Source: Chitinophagaceae bacterium (GTDB lineage Bacteria > Bacteroidota > Bacteroidia > Chitinophagales > Chitinophagaceae). Taken from it: 64,000 nucleotides of DNA. The position numbers and the translations under genes were made by a program. Positions 7,875 through 16,815 of the stretch are shown piece after piece. Within the stretch, counting starts at the first letter, position 1; each line of letters starts with the position of its first letter. Below the pieces are notes generated by a model, which did not search any database, was not told the origin of the DNA, and saw only the letters and a list, made by a program, of their open reading frames with translations. The DNA lies in assembly GCA_016786885.1 (NCBI GenBank), contig JAEUVO010000049.1, forward strand, positions 29,952 to 93,951, read 5' to 3'.

Positions 7875-10196
7875 TTATAACACGAAAGGATAATTAATGC
7901 CTAACTGAAGTTGCCCTTTCAATAAGCTCTTAAGCTGGTATCCATAAAACCATTTGTTTTGTGCAAGTGTATCAGCCGGACTTGGATCTTTTGCTTTGTA
8001 AGAATAATCAAGTCTTATTAGAAAATAGCCAAAATCAACCCGCAGACCTGTACCAACACCAACAGCAAGATCTTTTCCAAGTCTTCCAAAATTAAATATC
8101 TCTTCAGTTTTTCTTCCGTCCGCTTCTTTCAGGAACCAAATATTACCAATATCAGTAAACAGCGCTCCGTTTATCTGTACTCCGGCTACTTTAAACCAGG
8201 GGAAACGATATTCGATGTTAGCTTCCAGTTGCATATCACCATATCTTTCAGGAAGACCAGTGCTGGTGTTACTGAAATCCTTTACAAAAGATCCTGGTCC
8301 AAGTTTACGCAAGGCCCATGCCCGCATGCTGTTAGGCCCACCTGCAAAGTATTGCCTGAATAAAGGCAGACTATACCGTTTATTCTCATTAACAGTAGTG
8401 TTAAAAGCATATCCTGCTCCTGCAAATAAACGTAAAGCAAGAGCTGTTTTTTTAAATTGTATTTTGCGGACAAACTCAAGGTCAATCTTCGCAAACCTGA
8501 AAAGATTTGTATCGAGGAAGTCACTATTGAATAACCTTGTTAATAGACCTGATACCTCAACACCACCACGGAAGGTATTTACATTTTCTTTTTTACCACC
8601 AGTGATTGACACTCCTGCTGACATTGATTCTATCAATCCGTCAGTGAAAATATTTTTCAGCAACGGGTTATTGGCAATGAGTTCATTCAGCTTTTGCCTT
8701 CTTTTGATGTAGGAATATTCAATATTTGGATACCGAAATGAGACCAATGCATTTTTGACCTGGAAGTTATAACCCCATGACCCGTTTATAGTTGTCAGGT
8801 TAAAAAGATCCTTTCTTTCTGTATTGGCTGCATTAAAGGAAAGTACCGTTCTGAAATTATCTCTCCATTTATCAGGTATCCATTTACTGTTCGGTATGGG
8901 CCTTGGGAAATAAATATTATGACTTACGGCAAATTGTTGCGTTTGAATAAAGCTGCTGTCACTAAGCTCTATGCCGTACCGGATGCTTGTATTTGATTGA
9001 ATAGCCCTGCGTGCAAAATTCCGGTTTAGCACAGTTGCATTTACACCAACGCCAAACAGGTTACCAGACACCACACTCTGGTTTCTGCTGCCTTCAATGT
9101 TTGCATTAAATGAATACTTTTTTGCAGGAGTTAAGCGAATTACAAAATCGGCTGTATCCTGATTCTTTCTGGGGATCTGCTCGATGTTCACCAATCGCCA
9201 GGTGCCAAGAGAATTAAATCGGTTGATCGTTTTATAATATTTACGTTGATTATACAGATCGCCATGATGAAAGTATACGTTCTGTGGTAATATCTTAGCC
9301 TTAAAAGTGTTTCTGAAAGAAATAACCTTTACGCCATTTACGATTTCTTCTTTTGGCTGTAAGCCAGCAGTATCAGGGGTGAATTCAGGATATATGCTGA
9401 CATTGCCAATAAAGTATTTTACCAGTTTACTGCTGTCAAAGCCGGGTCTTAAAACAATTTCCAGGTTAGCTGTTGGATTCTCTCTTCTTTCTTTTAATTT
9501 TTGAAGTATGGCCAGTTGCTCAACCGGGTCAAAAGTTGGCCTGAGTAACTCAATATCAAGTGTGTCCCAAATACCTCTTAACTCTTCCCTGTTAAAACGG
9601 AGATAACCACTATTCCGGTACAAGTCTACCAATCTATCCAGTTCAAGTGAAATAGTTGATTTGGCAAACGGCCCACCCTTTTTCAGCAGGGATTCATTTT
9701 TGTTTGCCATGGTTATAGCCTGCAGTTCCTGTTGTTTGATATTATAACCAATGGAATCCAGCTTAACTACTTTGCCGGGAGTAACATTAAAGGTCACTGT
9801 AGTTCTGTATTGGTCCTCTTTTTTGATAATTGTATCATCGTAGGTTATAGAACTTTTGAAGTATCCAAGTGAAATTAGCAAAGCCCTCATGAAAAGCACA
9901 GATCTGTCCGCATTGGCATTATCGTAAACCGGCGGTTTTTTCATTACACTGTAGAAAAGCTTGGATACAGATCTTGCCCGCATACTATCATCCAGTTGCC
10001 CTTTCAGGCGGGATTGAAGAGTTTCTCTTTCTTCGTTTGTAAAATTGCCGTTTACAGTGATATTTGTTTCGAAAACAAATGGCTTACCTTTCGGGTAGTC
10101 TTTAGGTATTACACCACAGGAAGTGATCAGGATAACGGGCAGGGCCACGAGAAAAAACCGTAATTTATAAAAGTTGGTTGGCCGGCCTGTTGACAT
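7875..10196 (-). CDS. tamL: TamA/BamA-like outer-membrane lipoprotein (TamL type)
   Basis: This protein of about 773 residues has a lipoprotein signal peptide ending LVALPVILITSC, POTRA-like repeats in the N-terminal half and a C-terminal 16-strand Omp85 barrel ending FSY-type (QLQLGINYPFVL). The barrel contains the Omp85 loop-6 region GGPNSMRAWALRKLGPG, the counterpart of the VRGF/Y motif. Lipidated TamA-like proteins (TamL) are a Bacteroidota feature acting in outer-membrane biogenesis. The ATG at 10196 is chosen: it gives a proper lipobox, while the more upstream start at 10247 would overlap the divergent methyltransferase gene. The gene name is an inference from the architecture. Confidence 0.85.
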   Translation of the reverse strand: MSTGRPTNFYKLRFFLVALPVILITSCGVIPKDYPKGKPFVFETNITVNGNFTNEERETLQSRLKGQLDDSMRARSVSKLFYSVMKKPPVYDNANADRSVLFMRALLISLGYFKSSITYDDTIIKKEDQYRTTVTFNVTPGKVVKLDSIGYNIKQQELQAITMANKNESLLKKGGPFAKSTISLELDRLVDLYRNSGYLRFNREELRGIWDTLDIELLRPTFDPVEQLAILQKLKERRENPTANLEIVLRPGFDSSKLVKYFIGNVSIYPEFTPDTAGLQPKEEIVNGVKVISFRNTFKAKILPQNVYFHHGDLYNQRKYYKTINRFNSLGTWRLVNIEQIPRKNQDTADFVIRLTPAKKYSFNANIEGSRNQSVVSGNLFGVGVNATVLNRNFARRAIQSNTSIRYGIELSDSSFIQTQQFAVSHNIYFPRPIPNSKWIPDKWRDNFRTVLSFNAANTERKDLFNLTTINGSWGYNFQVKNALVSFRYPNIEYSYIKRRQKLNELIANNPLLKNIFTDGLIESMSAGVSITGGKKENVNTFRGGVEVSGLLTRLFNSDFLDTNLFRFAKIDLEFVRKIQFKKTALALRLFAGAGYAFNTTVNENKRYSLPLFRQYFAGGPNSMRAWALRKLGPGSFVKDFSNTSTGLPERYGDMQLEANIEYRFPWFKVAGVQINGALFTDIGNIWFLKEADGRKTEEIFNFGRLGKDLAVGVGTGLRVDFGYFLIRLDYSYKAKDPSPADTLAQNKWFYGYQLKSLLKGQLQLGINYPFVL

Positions 10197-10208
10197 AGAT
10201 TCAAAATA

Positions 10209-10946
10209 ATGTATATGCTCGTTAAATCGAAGATCAAATATATTCAAAGTTTAGGCCAGAAAAAATTCAGGGATGAAGCAGGGGTCTTTATAGCAGAAGG
10301 GCCAAAGATCGTACAGGAGTTATTGAAAGCTGATCCATCTACTGTAAAGGAGGTTTATGGAGTAAAAGAATGGATAAACGAGAATAAGAAACTGCTTGGT
10401 CAAACCGGCAATGTAGAAATAAGTGAAACTGATTTAGAAAAAATTTCACATTTAAAGACACCTAATAAAGTACTTGCTGTTGTAAATCAGTTTTCCGGCG
10501 GCGTCATTGATGCAAAAGACAGAATCACCCTGGCATTATGCGATATACAGGATCCCGGTAATTTGGGTACAATTATTCGTATAGCAGATTGGTTTGGCGT
10601 TGGACAGGTCATTTGTTCCGAAGATTCAGCTGATGTATATAATCCCAAAGTGATACAATCAACGATGGGCAGCATTGCCAGGGTAAAAGTTTTTTATACA
10701 GACATTAAAAAATGGCTTTCTGATCAAAGGGGCACTAATATTTATGCGACCGTTCTGGATGGAGAGGATATAACTCAAATGAAAAAAATTAAGCAGGGAA
10801 TCATCCTGATTGGTAATGAGTCGAAGGGTATAAGCCCGGAAATATTGCAGTTGGCTAATGACAGGGTCACTATTCCAAATAAAGGGAAAGCAGAGTCGTT
10901 AAATGCAGCAGTAGCAACCGGAATAGTATTGTCACATCTTACCTGA
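10209..10946 (+). CDS. SpoU/TrmH family RNA 2'-O-methyltransferase
   Basis: This 245-residue SPOUT methyltransferase carries the three SpoU motifs: DIQDPGNLGTIIRIADWFG (motif 1), ILIGNESKGIS (motif 2) and VTIPNKGKAESLNAAVATGIV (motif 3), which form the trefoil-knot S-adenosylmethionine site. An N-terminal substrate-binding domain (KIKYIQSLGQKKFRDEAGVFIAEGPKIV) is of the type seen in rRNA ribose methyltransferases such as RlmB/TsnR. The exact RNA target cannot be read from sequence. The start could be ATG 10209 or ATG 10215. It is only 12 bases from the divergent tamL-like gene and overlaps the convergent permease gene by 8 bases. Confidence 0.9.
   Translation: MYMLVKSKIKYIQSLGQKKFRDEAGVFIAEGPKIVQELLKADPSTVKEVYGVKEWINENKKLLGQTGNVEISETDLEKISHLKTPNKVLAVVNQFSGGVIDAKDRITLALCDIQDPGNLGTIIRIADWFGVGQVICSEDSADVYNPKVIQSTMGSIARVKVFYTDIKKWLSDQRGTNIYATVLDGEDITQMKKIKQGIILIGNESKGISPEILQLANDRVTIPNKGKAESLNAAVATGIVLSHLT
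10235..10242 (-). promoter_or_regulatory. Possible -7 box of the tamL-like gene, inside trmH
   Basis: Read on the minus strand, the sequence TATATTTG matches TAnnTTTG exactly about 40 bases upstream of the tamL-like ATG. It lies within the first codons of the divergent methyltransferase gene. No convincing -33 box accompanies it. Confidence 0.35.
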
Positions 10947-12174
10947 ACTGTATTGCTTTTACAGGCTGTATTTTTTTGACCAGTAAGGAGGGTATCATCA
11001 TAATCAGGAAACATACGATGAGTGTGCAGGCACAAATGGCCGCTACCTGCCACCAGACAATTTTTACTGCTGCAGTACTGAGATAGTAGGCTTCTTCTTT
11101 CAGTTTGATGAAACCGGTTTCTTGTTGCAGCCACAAAATACCAAGGGCAAGTGAGGTGCCAATCAAAATACCCGTTATAGTAATGATCAGCGAATGACGC
11201 AGAAATATTTTCTGTACCGTCCAATCAGTAGCTCCAAGAGATTTTAGTATGCCGATCATTCTCACCCTTTCCAAGACAAGTATCATAAGACAGGTGATGA
11301 GGTTTATAACAGCGACGATTACCATAATGATGATCAGCACATTTCTCGTTACATCCTGCATATTCAGCCAGTCAAAAATATTTGGCGACACCTTTTTAAC
11401 ACTTATCGCATCCCATGTGTTGGGAAAAGCATCTATGTTGTAAAGATCATTTGCCGTTGTATCGATCTTTTTGTAATCATGTAAAAAGATTTCGTAGCCG
11501 CCAACCTCATCAGGTTGCCAGTTATTTAATTGCTGAATGAGTTTAATATCACCAATTGCAAAAAGACGGTCATACTCTTCAATACCTGTTTTGTAAATAC
11601 CGGTAATGGTAATTTTACGGGGTCTTGGATTTTCGCCAGGCATGATAAAATAAATGATGATCGTATCATTTACATGCAGTTTCATTCGGGATGCAGTATA
11701 ATCTGAAACGAGTATTTCCCGGCTGAAAGCAGTGTCATTGAAACGAATGGCCCGCCCTTGTTTTATGAATTGCTGCAGGTTATCAAAATCATAGCTATCA
11801 TCAAGTCCTTTTACCAGGACACCCTCTATGTCATCAGTTGTTTTTAAAATTGCATATCGTGTAGCAAAGGGATGAATACTTTTTACCTCCGGGTTTTGGA
11901 GGATAGAGTTGATAAGCGAATCATTTTTATAAATCGGGGTCTCTTCCGAAATAATAGCTTTGCCGGGTTGTTTTTCCTGGATGCGTATGTGCCCCCAAAA
12001 ACTAAACACTTTCTGGCTTACTGCCTCCTGAAATCCGTTTGCAAGTGCCAATGTTACGATCATAACTGCCACACTAATGATCGTAGCTGCCACAGACAGG
12101 CGTATAATAAACCTGGAAAAAGTTTTTTGCTGATTAAATGCTATCCGATTTGCTATAAACCCTGCAACCTTCAA
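10939..12174 (-). CDS. FtsX/LolC-E-like ABC transporter permease
   Basis: This 411-residue membrane protein has one N-terminal helix (LSVAATIISVAVMIVTLALANGF), a large periplasmic MacB-PCD-like domain (about 50-265) and three C-terminal helices of the FtsX domain (ITCLMILVLERVRMIGILKSLGATDW). The four-helix layout is that of LolC/LolE and MacB permeases, which with an ATPase extract lipoproteins or other substrates. The ATPase partner is not in the neighbourhood. Lipoprotein sorting is plausible but not proven. It overlaps the 3' end of the SpoU methyltransferase gene. Confidence 0.88.
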   Translation of the reverse strand: MKVAGFIANRIAFNQQKTFSRFIIRLSVAATIISVAVMIVTLALANGFQEAVSQKVFSFWGHIRIQEKQPGKAIISEETPIYKNDSLINSILQNPEVKSIHPFATRYAILKTTDDIEGVLVKGLDDSYDFDNLQQFIKQGRAIRFNDTAFSREILVSDYTASRMKLHVNDTIIIYFIMPGENPRPRKITITGIYKTGIEEYDRLFAIGDIKLIQQLNNWQPDEVGGYEIFLHDYKKIDTTANDLYNIDAFPNTWDAISVKKVSPNIFDWLNMQDVTRNVLIIIMVIVAVINLITCLMILVLERVRMIGILKSLGATDWTVQKIFLRHSLIITITGILIGTSLALGILWLQQETGFIKLKEEAYYLSTAAVKIVWWQVAAICACTLIVCFLIMMIPSLLVKKIQPVKAIQFR

Positions 12175-12260
12175 AATGAATTATTTGTCTTTTTCAAAAA
12201 TAAGGTGGTTGACAAGATTTTATCTTATTTTCAGCTAATATTTTCATTCATAATAACCCG

Positions 12261-13541
12261 ATGAAGAAAAGCCTGAGTTTGTTGCTGCTGTTGGCGCCGC
12301 TATGCCTGAGATCCCAAATACCCGATCATATATACCGGGGAAATATCCAAACGGTGAAACTGTTTAAGTATGGTGATATTTATGGCTACCCTGTCCTTGC
12401 CCTTAATAGTAATGAGCAACTGGAGTTGCATTTTGACGATATGGATGGAGATGTGAAGTATTACTATTACAGTTTTCAATTGTGTAACGCAGACTGGACA
12501 CCTGCCAACATTCAAACGTTTGATTATATCCGGGGGTTCCAAAGTAACCGGATCAGTACATATCGTACCTCATCTATTGTACAAACCCGCTACACACATT
12601 ACCAGGCCATTTTGCCGGAAAGAAATTCTGCACCAATCCGTGGTGGTAATTATCTCTTGAAAGTTTTTTTAAACGATGACACTTCGAAACTTGTATTCAC
12701 AAAGCGGTTTTTGGTGGTTAACAAAAAGGCATCAGTATCGGGCCAGGTTCTGCAGCCATTTAACGGTAGTTTTTTTCAAACGCACCAGCGGGTACAGGCT
12801 TCAATAAGTACTGCTGCGGGCCAGATCAATGCTTTTTCGCCTCAGGACCTGAAAGTAGTGGTATTGCAAAACAATATCTGGTCAACAGCTTCATTGATAG
12901 ACAGGCCAACTGTTTTTCGCGGAAATTATTATGAATACAGTGATGAAGAGAATACCACATTTGCAGCAGGAAAAGAATGGCGATGGATAGATCTCCGCAG
13001 CTTGCGCCTGCGCAGTGACAGGGTATTGAAGATTATTGATAGTGACTCCAGTAATCGTACAGATATATATGTTAACCCGGATATAGAACGCCGGCAACAA
13101 TTATATGTTTATTACCGTGATTTAAATGGGATATATACAATTGAAAATACTGATAATGCAAATCCATACTGGCAAAGTGAGTATGCATGGGTGCATTTTA
13201 CTTTTGCACCTGCTGGTAAAAGACCTTATGAAGGACGGAGTGTTTATTTATTTGGCGAGTTGACCAATTATACACAGGATGATAATTCCAGGATGATATT
13301 TAATGAGGAGAAAGGGATGTATGAGAAGGCTCTTTTTTTGAAACAGGGATTTTACAACTATTCTTATGTAACTGTTTCAGATAAGAAACAAAGAGATATC
13401 ATACCCTCTCTGGAAAATACAGAAGGTAATTATTGGGGAACAGAGAACAGTTACACAATCTTGGTTTACTTCAGGTCATTTGGTGCAAGAGCAGATGAAC
13501 TGATAGGCTATACGAGTATAAATTCTTCCTTTCAGCGTTAG
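12261..13541 (+). CDS. DUF5103 / type IX secretion system Plug-like protein
   Basis: This 426-residue secreted protein has a signal peptide (MKKSLSLLLLLAPLCLRSQ). It then carries a beta-rich region with the family blocks KYYYYSFQLCNADW and FDYIRGFQSNRISTYRTS, and a C-terminal part with the GRSVYLFGELTNYTQDDNSRMIFNEEKGMYEKALFLKQGFYNYSYV segment. DUF5103 proteins include the Plug that closes the periplasmic side of the SprA translocon in Flavobacterium, so a T9SS role is likely. The cargo and PorP genes at 39924-43147 fit with a working T9SS. It is followed by the SRP RNA gene. Confidence 0.85.
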   Translation: MKKSLSLLLLLAPLCLRSQIPDHIYRGNIQTVKLFKYGDIYGYPVLALNSNEQLELHFDDMDGDVKYYYYSFQLCNADWTPANIQTFDYIRGFQSNRISTYRTSSIVQTRYTHYQAILPERNSAPIRGGNYLLKVFLNDDTSKLVFTKRFLVVNKKASVSGQVLQPFNGSFFQTHQRVQASISTAAGQINAFSPQDLKVVVLQNNIWSTASLIDRPTVFRGNYYEYSDEENTTFAAGKEWRWIDLRSLRLRSDRVLKIIDSDSSNRTDIYVNPDIERRQQLYVYYRDLNGIYTIENTDNANPYWQSEYAWVHFTFAPAGKRPYEGRSVYLFGELTNYTQDDNSRMIFNEEKGMYEKALFLKQGFYNYSYVTVSDKKQRDIIPSLENTEGNYWGTENSYTILVYFRSFGARADELIGYTSINSSFQR

Positions 13542-13583
13542 CAGTTTTTCCAATTTCATGACCTGCATTAAATGCTGCTCCCT

Positions 13584-13591
13584 TATCTTTG
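13584..13591 (+). promoter_or_regulatory. -7 promoter box of the SRP RNA gene
   Basis: TATCTTTG matches TAnnTTTG exactly and lies just before the RNA, with a G/C-rich start region after it. No clear TTG is seen at the usual distance upstream. Confidence 0.6.
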
Positions 13592-13690
13592 CGGCGGCAG
13601 GTCTTACACGACCAGCTCCTGCTGAACCCTCCCAGGGCCGGAAGGCAGCAAGAGTAGGTGGTTGAGCGGTGCGATGTAATCAGCCTGCCA
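13592..13690 (+). ncRNA. ffs: Signal recognition particle RNA, small bacterial type
   Basis: The SRP domain-IV core is directly visible at about 13630-13665 (CCCAGGGCCGGAAGGCAGCA, the GGAAG tetraloop and the A-rich symmetric loop that bind Ffh). The outer ends pair: GGCAGG at 13596-13601 with CCTGCC at 13684-13689. A run of seven T follows at once (13691-13697) and would terminate transcription. The length of about 100 nt is that of a 4.5S-type RNA. It works with Ffh and FtsY to target membrane proteins; yidC is elsewhere in the window. Confidence 0.92.
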
Positions 13691-13784
13691 TTTTTTTACC
13701 CCCTGGTTCCCTGAAGGGGGAATAAAAATCTTCAGGAATCTGCAAACATTCAAAAATCATGTCCTTCCGGACAAATAAGCTATT

Positions 13785-14438
13785 ATGAAATTCTTTATTG
13801 ATACTGCCAATCTTGCGCAAATAAAAGAAGCCAATGAATTAGGCATTCTTGATGGTGTAACGACCAATCCATCACTGATGGCCAAAGAAGGTATTAAAGG
13901 CGAAGCAGCAGTGATGAACCACTATAAAACAATTTGCGAAATGGTGGATGGCGATATCAGTGCCGAAGTTATAAGTACAGAGTTTAACGCTATTGTGGAA
14001 GAAGGGAAAAAGCTGGCAGCTATTCACCCTAATATTGTCGTTAAAGTGCCGATGATCAAGGATGGTATAAAAGCTATAAAGTGGTTTACAGATAATGGTA
14101 TCAGAACAAACTGTACGTTGGTTTTTTCTGCAGGACAGGCCATATTAGCTGCTAAGGCAGGTGCTACATACCTTTCCCCGTTTATTGGCCGTATAGACGA
14201 TAGTAACTGGGATGGAATAGAATTAATTTCCCAGATATCACATATATATTCTGTTCAGGGTTTTAAAACAGAGATACTGGCGGCCTCTATTCGTAATGCG
14301 CTTCATATTGTACGATGTGCGGAAGCCGGGGCAGATGTTTGTACCTGCCCGCTTGATTCAATACTCGGTTTGTTAAAACATCCGCTTACAGATATCGGAT
14401 TAGCAAAGTTTCTTGAGGATGCAAAGAAGACGGCATAA
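13785..14438 (+). CDS. fsa: Fructose-6-phosphate aldolase / transaldolase-like protein
   Basis: This 217-residue TIM-barrel enzyme belongs to the small TalC/MipB group. The Schiff-base lysine is K87 in NIVVKVPM. Other signatures are FIDTANLAQIKEA at the N-terminus, DGVTTNPSLMAKEG and YLSPFIGRIDD. The group includes both fructose-6-phosphate aldolases and true transaldolases, and the sequence alone does not decide which reaction is used in vivo. It is transcribed alone and ends at a strong bidirectional terminator. Confidence 0.92.
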   Translation: MKFFIDTANLAQIKEANELGILDGVTTNPSLMAKEGIKGEAAVMNHYKTICEMVDGDISAEVISTEFNAIVEEGKKLAAIHPNIVVKVPMIKDGIKAIKWFTDNGIRTNCTLVFSAGQAILAAKAGATYLSPFIGRIDDSNWDGIELISQISHIYSVQGFKTEILAASIRNALHIVRCAEAGADVCTCPLDSILGLLKHPLTDIGLAKFLEDAKKTA

Positions 14439-14467
14439 CAAAAAGGAATAGTTTCTAAAATAAAAGA

Positions 14468-14496
14468 AATCCCTGGCCGAAACCAGGGATTTTTTA
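14468..14496. terminator. Bidirectional terminator after the aldolase gene
   Basis: A 9-base perfect stem (AATCCCTGG / CCAGGGATT) with a 6-base loop is followed by a T-run. The stop codon of the convergent small secreted protein gene lies in the T-run. Confidence 0.8.
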
Positions 14497-14898
14497 TTGT
14501 CTTTTTTTGTTTTTCGGTTTAGGTTCAGCAGGTTTCATTACTTCTTCAATAGTCGGCAATTCACCATCTGGTTTCTTTTTGATCCAAATCGTTCTTTCGA
14601 TTACAATAGATGGATTTGCCTTCAATACCGCTTTTACAGTTACTTTTTCATCCTTAAAATCTGCGGGAATAATGAGTTCATTACCCTGGAATGTGGCGGT
14701 GGAACAAGAAAACTGGATTTCTCTACCTGTAAGCGGTAGCCAGCGTCCGTTTGATAACTTACCATCTACATTAATATAATTATGTTGACCTTTTTTAAGA
14801 CTGTCTGTGTAAAGGTGGAAATAGATACTATCCACTTTTTGTGAGAAAAGAGGTGAAATAGCAGCCGTAAAGATCAATAGAAGTAGAATCCGTTTCAT
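14494..14898 (-). CDS. Hypothetical secreted protein, 134 aa
   Basis: The protein starts with a clear signal peptide (MKRILLLLIFTAAISPLFSQ). A beta-rich mature domain follows, with NYINVDGKLSNGRWLPLTGREIQF and a conserved-looking C-rich strand, and the tail is short, basic and Pro/Lys-rich (KPAEPKPKNKKRQ). The strand pattern suggests an Ig-like or carbohydrate-binding-like fold, but I do not recognise a family. It has a real signal peptide, an ATG start and its own terminator, so it is probably genuine. Confidence 0.7.
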   Translation of the reverse strand: MKRILLLLIFTAAISPLFSQKVDSIYFHLYTDSLKKGQHNYINVDGKLSNGRWLPLTGREIQFSCSTATFQGNELIIPADFKDEKVTVKAVLKANPSIVIERTIWIKKKPDGELPTIEEVMKPAEPKPKNKKRQ

Positions 14899-14961
14899 AT
14901 TGCAAGTATAAGTCGAAGGGCCGGGCCAGAAAGTTGTATAGATACTATCTTTCTGATTCTT

Positions 14962-15612
14962 TTAACTATCCAAAGCTTTTTTATTCCGGTTATAAGCGAT
15001 CATCGCCAGTCCCGTAATAAGAAATGCTCCCAACACCAACAGGGCATTCATAGTCACTTTCTCATAGCCCAGCTTGCCGGCATGAAGAAATGGGTATGGA
15101 TACCAATCTGCAACCGGGCCCCGGATCAGCGAATAAATAAGAAATATCGAAGGGAAGATAAGCCAGGACAGTATATTTTTCCATTGTAACACCCTTCCCG
15201 GTGTAAAAATAAGCCAATAAGAAGTAAACAGGACAGGGACTGCTACATGAAGGAGATTGTCTGCTACCCATGCCATTCCTCTTGGCGAAATAAGGCCTCT
15301 GAGTATGAGATTATAAACCAGCCCAACGATGAATATATATACTGCGATGGCAGATTGTACTTTTATTGAAGAAAAAAAGCGACCCGGAATTGATGAAGGA
15401 ACAACTAAGGGATAAGTAAGACATAATGCTACCAGCAGATTAGTAAGTATGGTGAAGTAACTGAAAAAATTTGTAACTGTTTTTAATGTACTGAAGCCTG
15501 TCTCAGTTGTCGTTTGCAGGATAAGATAGAATTGCTGTGTCAAAGCAATCCATGCGGTTATAGCAATAATAATCCTGCTTATATCCTTTTTGAATACAGG
15601 TTTTTGCTTCAT
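14962..15612 (-). CDS. Pr6Pr family membrane protein
   Basis: This 216-residue protein has six predicted membrane helices. The SYFTILTNLLVALCL segment in helix 2, the Arg-Gly/Leu motif NLILRGLISPRGMAWVADNLLHVAVPVLF in the middle, and the RGPVADWYPYPFLHAGKLGYEKV loop are typical of the Pr6Pr (FAR-17a/AIG1-like) family. Those motif residues would face the extracytoplasmic side. Members of the related eukaryotic AIG1 group hydrolyse fatty-acid esters of hydroxy fatty acids; activity of the bacterial proteins is not established. The gene appears monocistronic. Confidence 0.8.
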   Translation of the reverse strand: MKQKPVFKKDISRIIIAITAWIALTQQFYLILQTTTETGFSTLKTVTNFFSYFTILTNLLVALCLTYPLVVPSSIPGRFFSSIKVQSAIAVYIFIVGLVYNLILRGLISPRGMAWVADNLLHVAVPVLFTSYWLIFTPGRVLQWKNILSWLIFPSIFLIYSLIRGPVADWYPYPFLHAGKLGYEKVTMNALLVLGAFLITGLAMIAYNRNKKALDS

Positions 15613-15668
15613 TTAACCAAGATACAAGATTTTTCAGGCTGATAAAAAAACAATAGGCACAAGGAGTT

Positions 15669-16586
15669 TTATTTCTTCTTTAGTTCAAGAAGAATTGTTT
15701 TCTCTTTAGCAGGCTGATCACAAAGCGCTTTTCCAGAAGTATTATCGCTAATGATATATATATTACCTGTACTGTCAACAGTAATACCTTCGAGGTTCAT
15801 ACTGTAATCCAGGTCTTTGTACTGGTTGGAGGTTTCTGAAAAATTTTCAACAGGGATATTTTTTAATGAGGCAAAAGATAAGTTGCCTGTACTGTCAATA
15901 TCTATTGATTCAATGAATTGTTTTCTGAGTTTGCCCTTTGAGAAAGATTTAAGGCAGATAAGTTTTCCGTTCTCACTATCCACACAAATATCAGAGTATC
16001 TCCACTGTGGGTTTTCTAATGGCAGTTCGATCATCGACTCATACCTGAGTGAAATGGATGAACTATCACTGTTTACTTCAATCGCAAAAGTATATACCTG
16101 GGACGTAGACATATCCTCATTTCGTTCACGCAAAACATAAAATTTATTATCTTTTTCATTTGCAGCAATCCCTTCCATACCGTCGCCACTTTTTGATTTT
16201 GCAGGCAAAGGAATTGATGTTTGCACTGGTTTTGTATCCCCATTTTTTGGATTCACTGAATAAATAGCAGCAACATTTTCTGATACCAGGTAAAGATTTC
16301 CCTTATAGGATGTCATTCCTTCCATCTCAAAATTTTGTGGAACCTGTATCGAAATACTATGTGAGACAGTTTTTGTTTGGGGATCAAAGGCAAATACCAC
16401 CGGGCATCGTTCTGATGCCATATATAACTTGCCGTCCAGATACTTCATTCCGGAAATACAAACTTGTTTGTCAAGCTCGGCCGGTAAAGGGACATTGTTA
16501 ATCCCATACATGAAAAGCTGGGGAGGTTGGGCAACAGTATTAATTACACAGAATATACTTGCAATCAGAAAACCTTTTTTCAGCAT
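15669..16586 (-). CDS. Secreted beta-propeller protein (SdiA-regulated / esterase-like-phytase type)
   Basis: This protein of about 305 residues has a signal peptide (MLKKGFLIASIFCVINTVAQ). Repeated propeller-type strands follow, such as GMKYLDGKLYMASERC, GMTSYKGNLYLVSEN and the C-terminal NLEGITVDSTGNIYIISDN. The EG(M/I) turns repeated with about 50-residue spacing are those of SdiA-regulated and esterase-like phytase propellers. ATG at 16586 is preferred over an upstream GTG at 16604. The substrate is unknown and an enzymatic role is not demonstrated by visible residues. Confidence 0.72.
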   Translation of the reverse strand: MLKKGFLIASIFCVINTVAQPPQLFMYGINNVPLPAELDKQVCISGMKYLDGKLYMASERCPVVFAFDPQTKTVSHSISIQVPQNFEMEGMTSYKGNLYLVSENVAAIYSVNPKNGDTKPVQTSIPLPAKSKSGDGMEGIAANEKDNKFYVLRERNEDMSTSQVYTFAIEVNSDSSSISLRYESMIELPLENPQWRYSDICVDSENGKLICLKSFSKGKLRKQFIESIDIDSTGNLSFASLKNIPVENFSETSNQYKDLDYSMNLEGITVDSTGNIYIISDNTSGKALCDQPAKEKTILLELKKK

Positions 16587-16604
16587 ACGAAATATTTTTA
16601 TCAC

Positions 16605-16815
16605 TATACTTCCGGTTTGTATTGACCGGGATTAACAGACGCCGGGTTAATTACAAAGGTTGTGCAGGATTATGATGTAAGATAACAACTTTTGCTAAAT
16701 TTAAATAACAGGCTGTGTGCTGGCTTCTGATGTCAATAATTGTTTCTTTGTACTTAGAAATGCAGTAGAAAGGTCATATATTCAGTATGAGCCTGAATTT
16801 TAAATACATTTAGCT
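16605..16815. other. Divergent intergenic region, no gene
   Basis: This 211-base A/T-rich stretch lies between two divergent secreted-protein genes. I see no open reading frame, RNA or exact -7 box, only near matches. Confidence 0.5.

Noticed and set aside
8215..8712. Long open frame antisense to the TamL-like gene
   Set aside because: It lies wholly within the barrel-coding region of the opposite strand, has no start context or recognisable motif, and mirrors the codon bias of tamL.
13698..13720. CCCCCT/AGGGGG hairpin after the SRP RNA
   Set aside because: It lies after the T-run that already ends the SRP RNA and has no T-run of its own; probably incidental.
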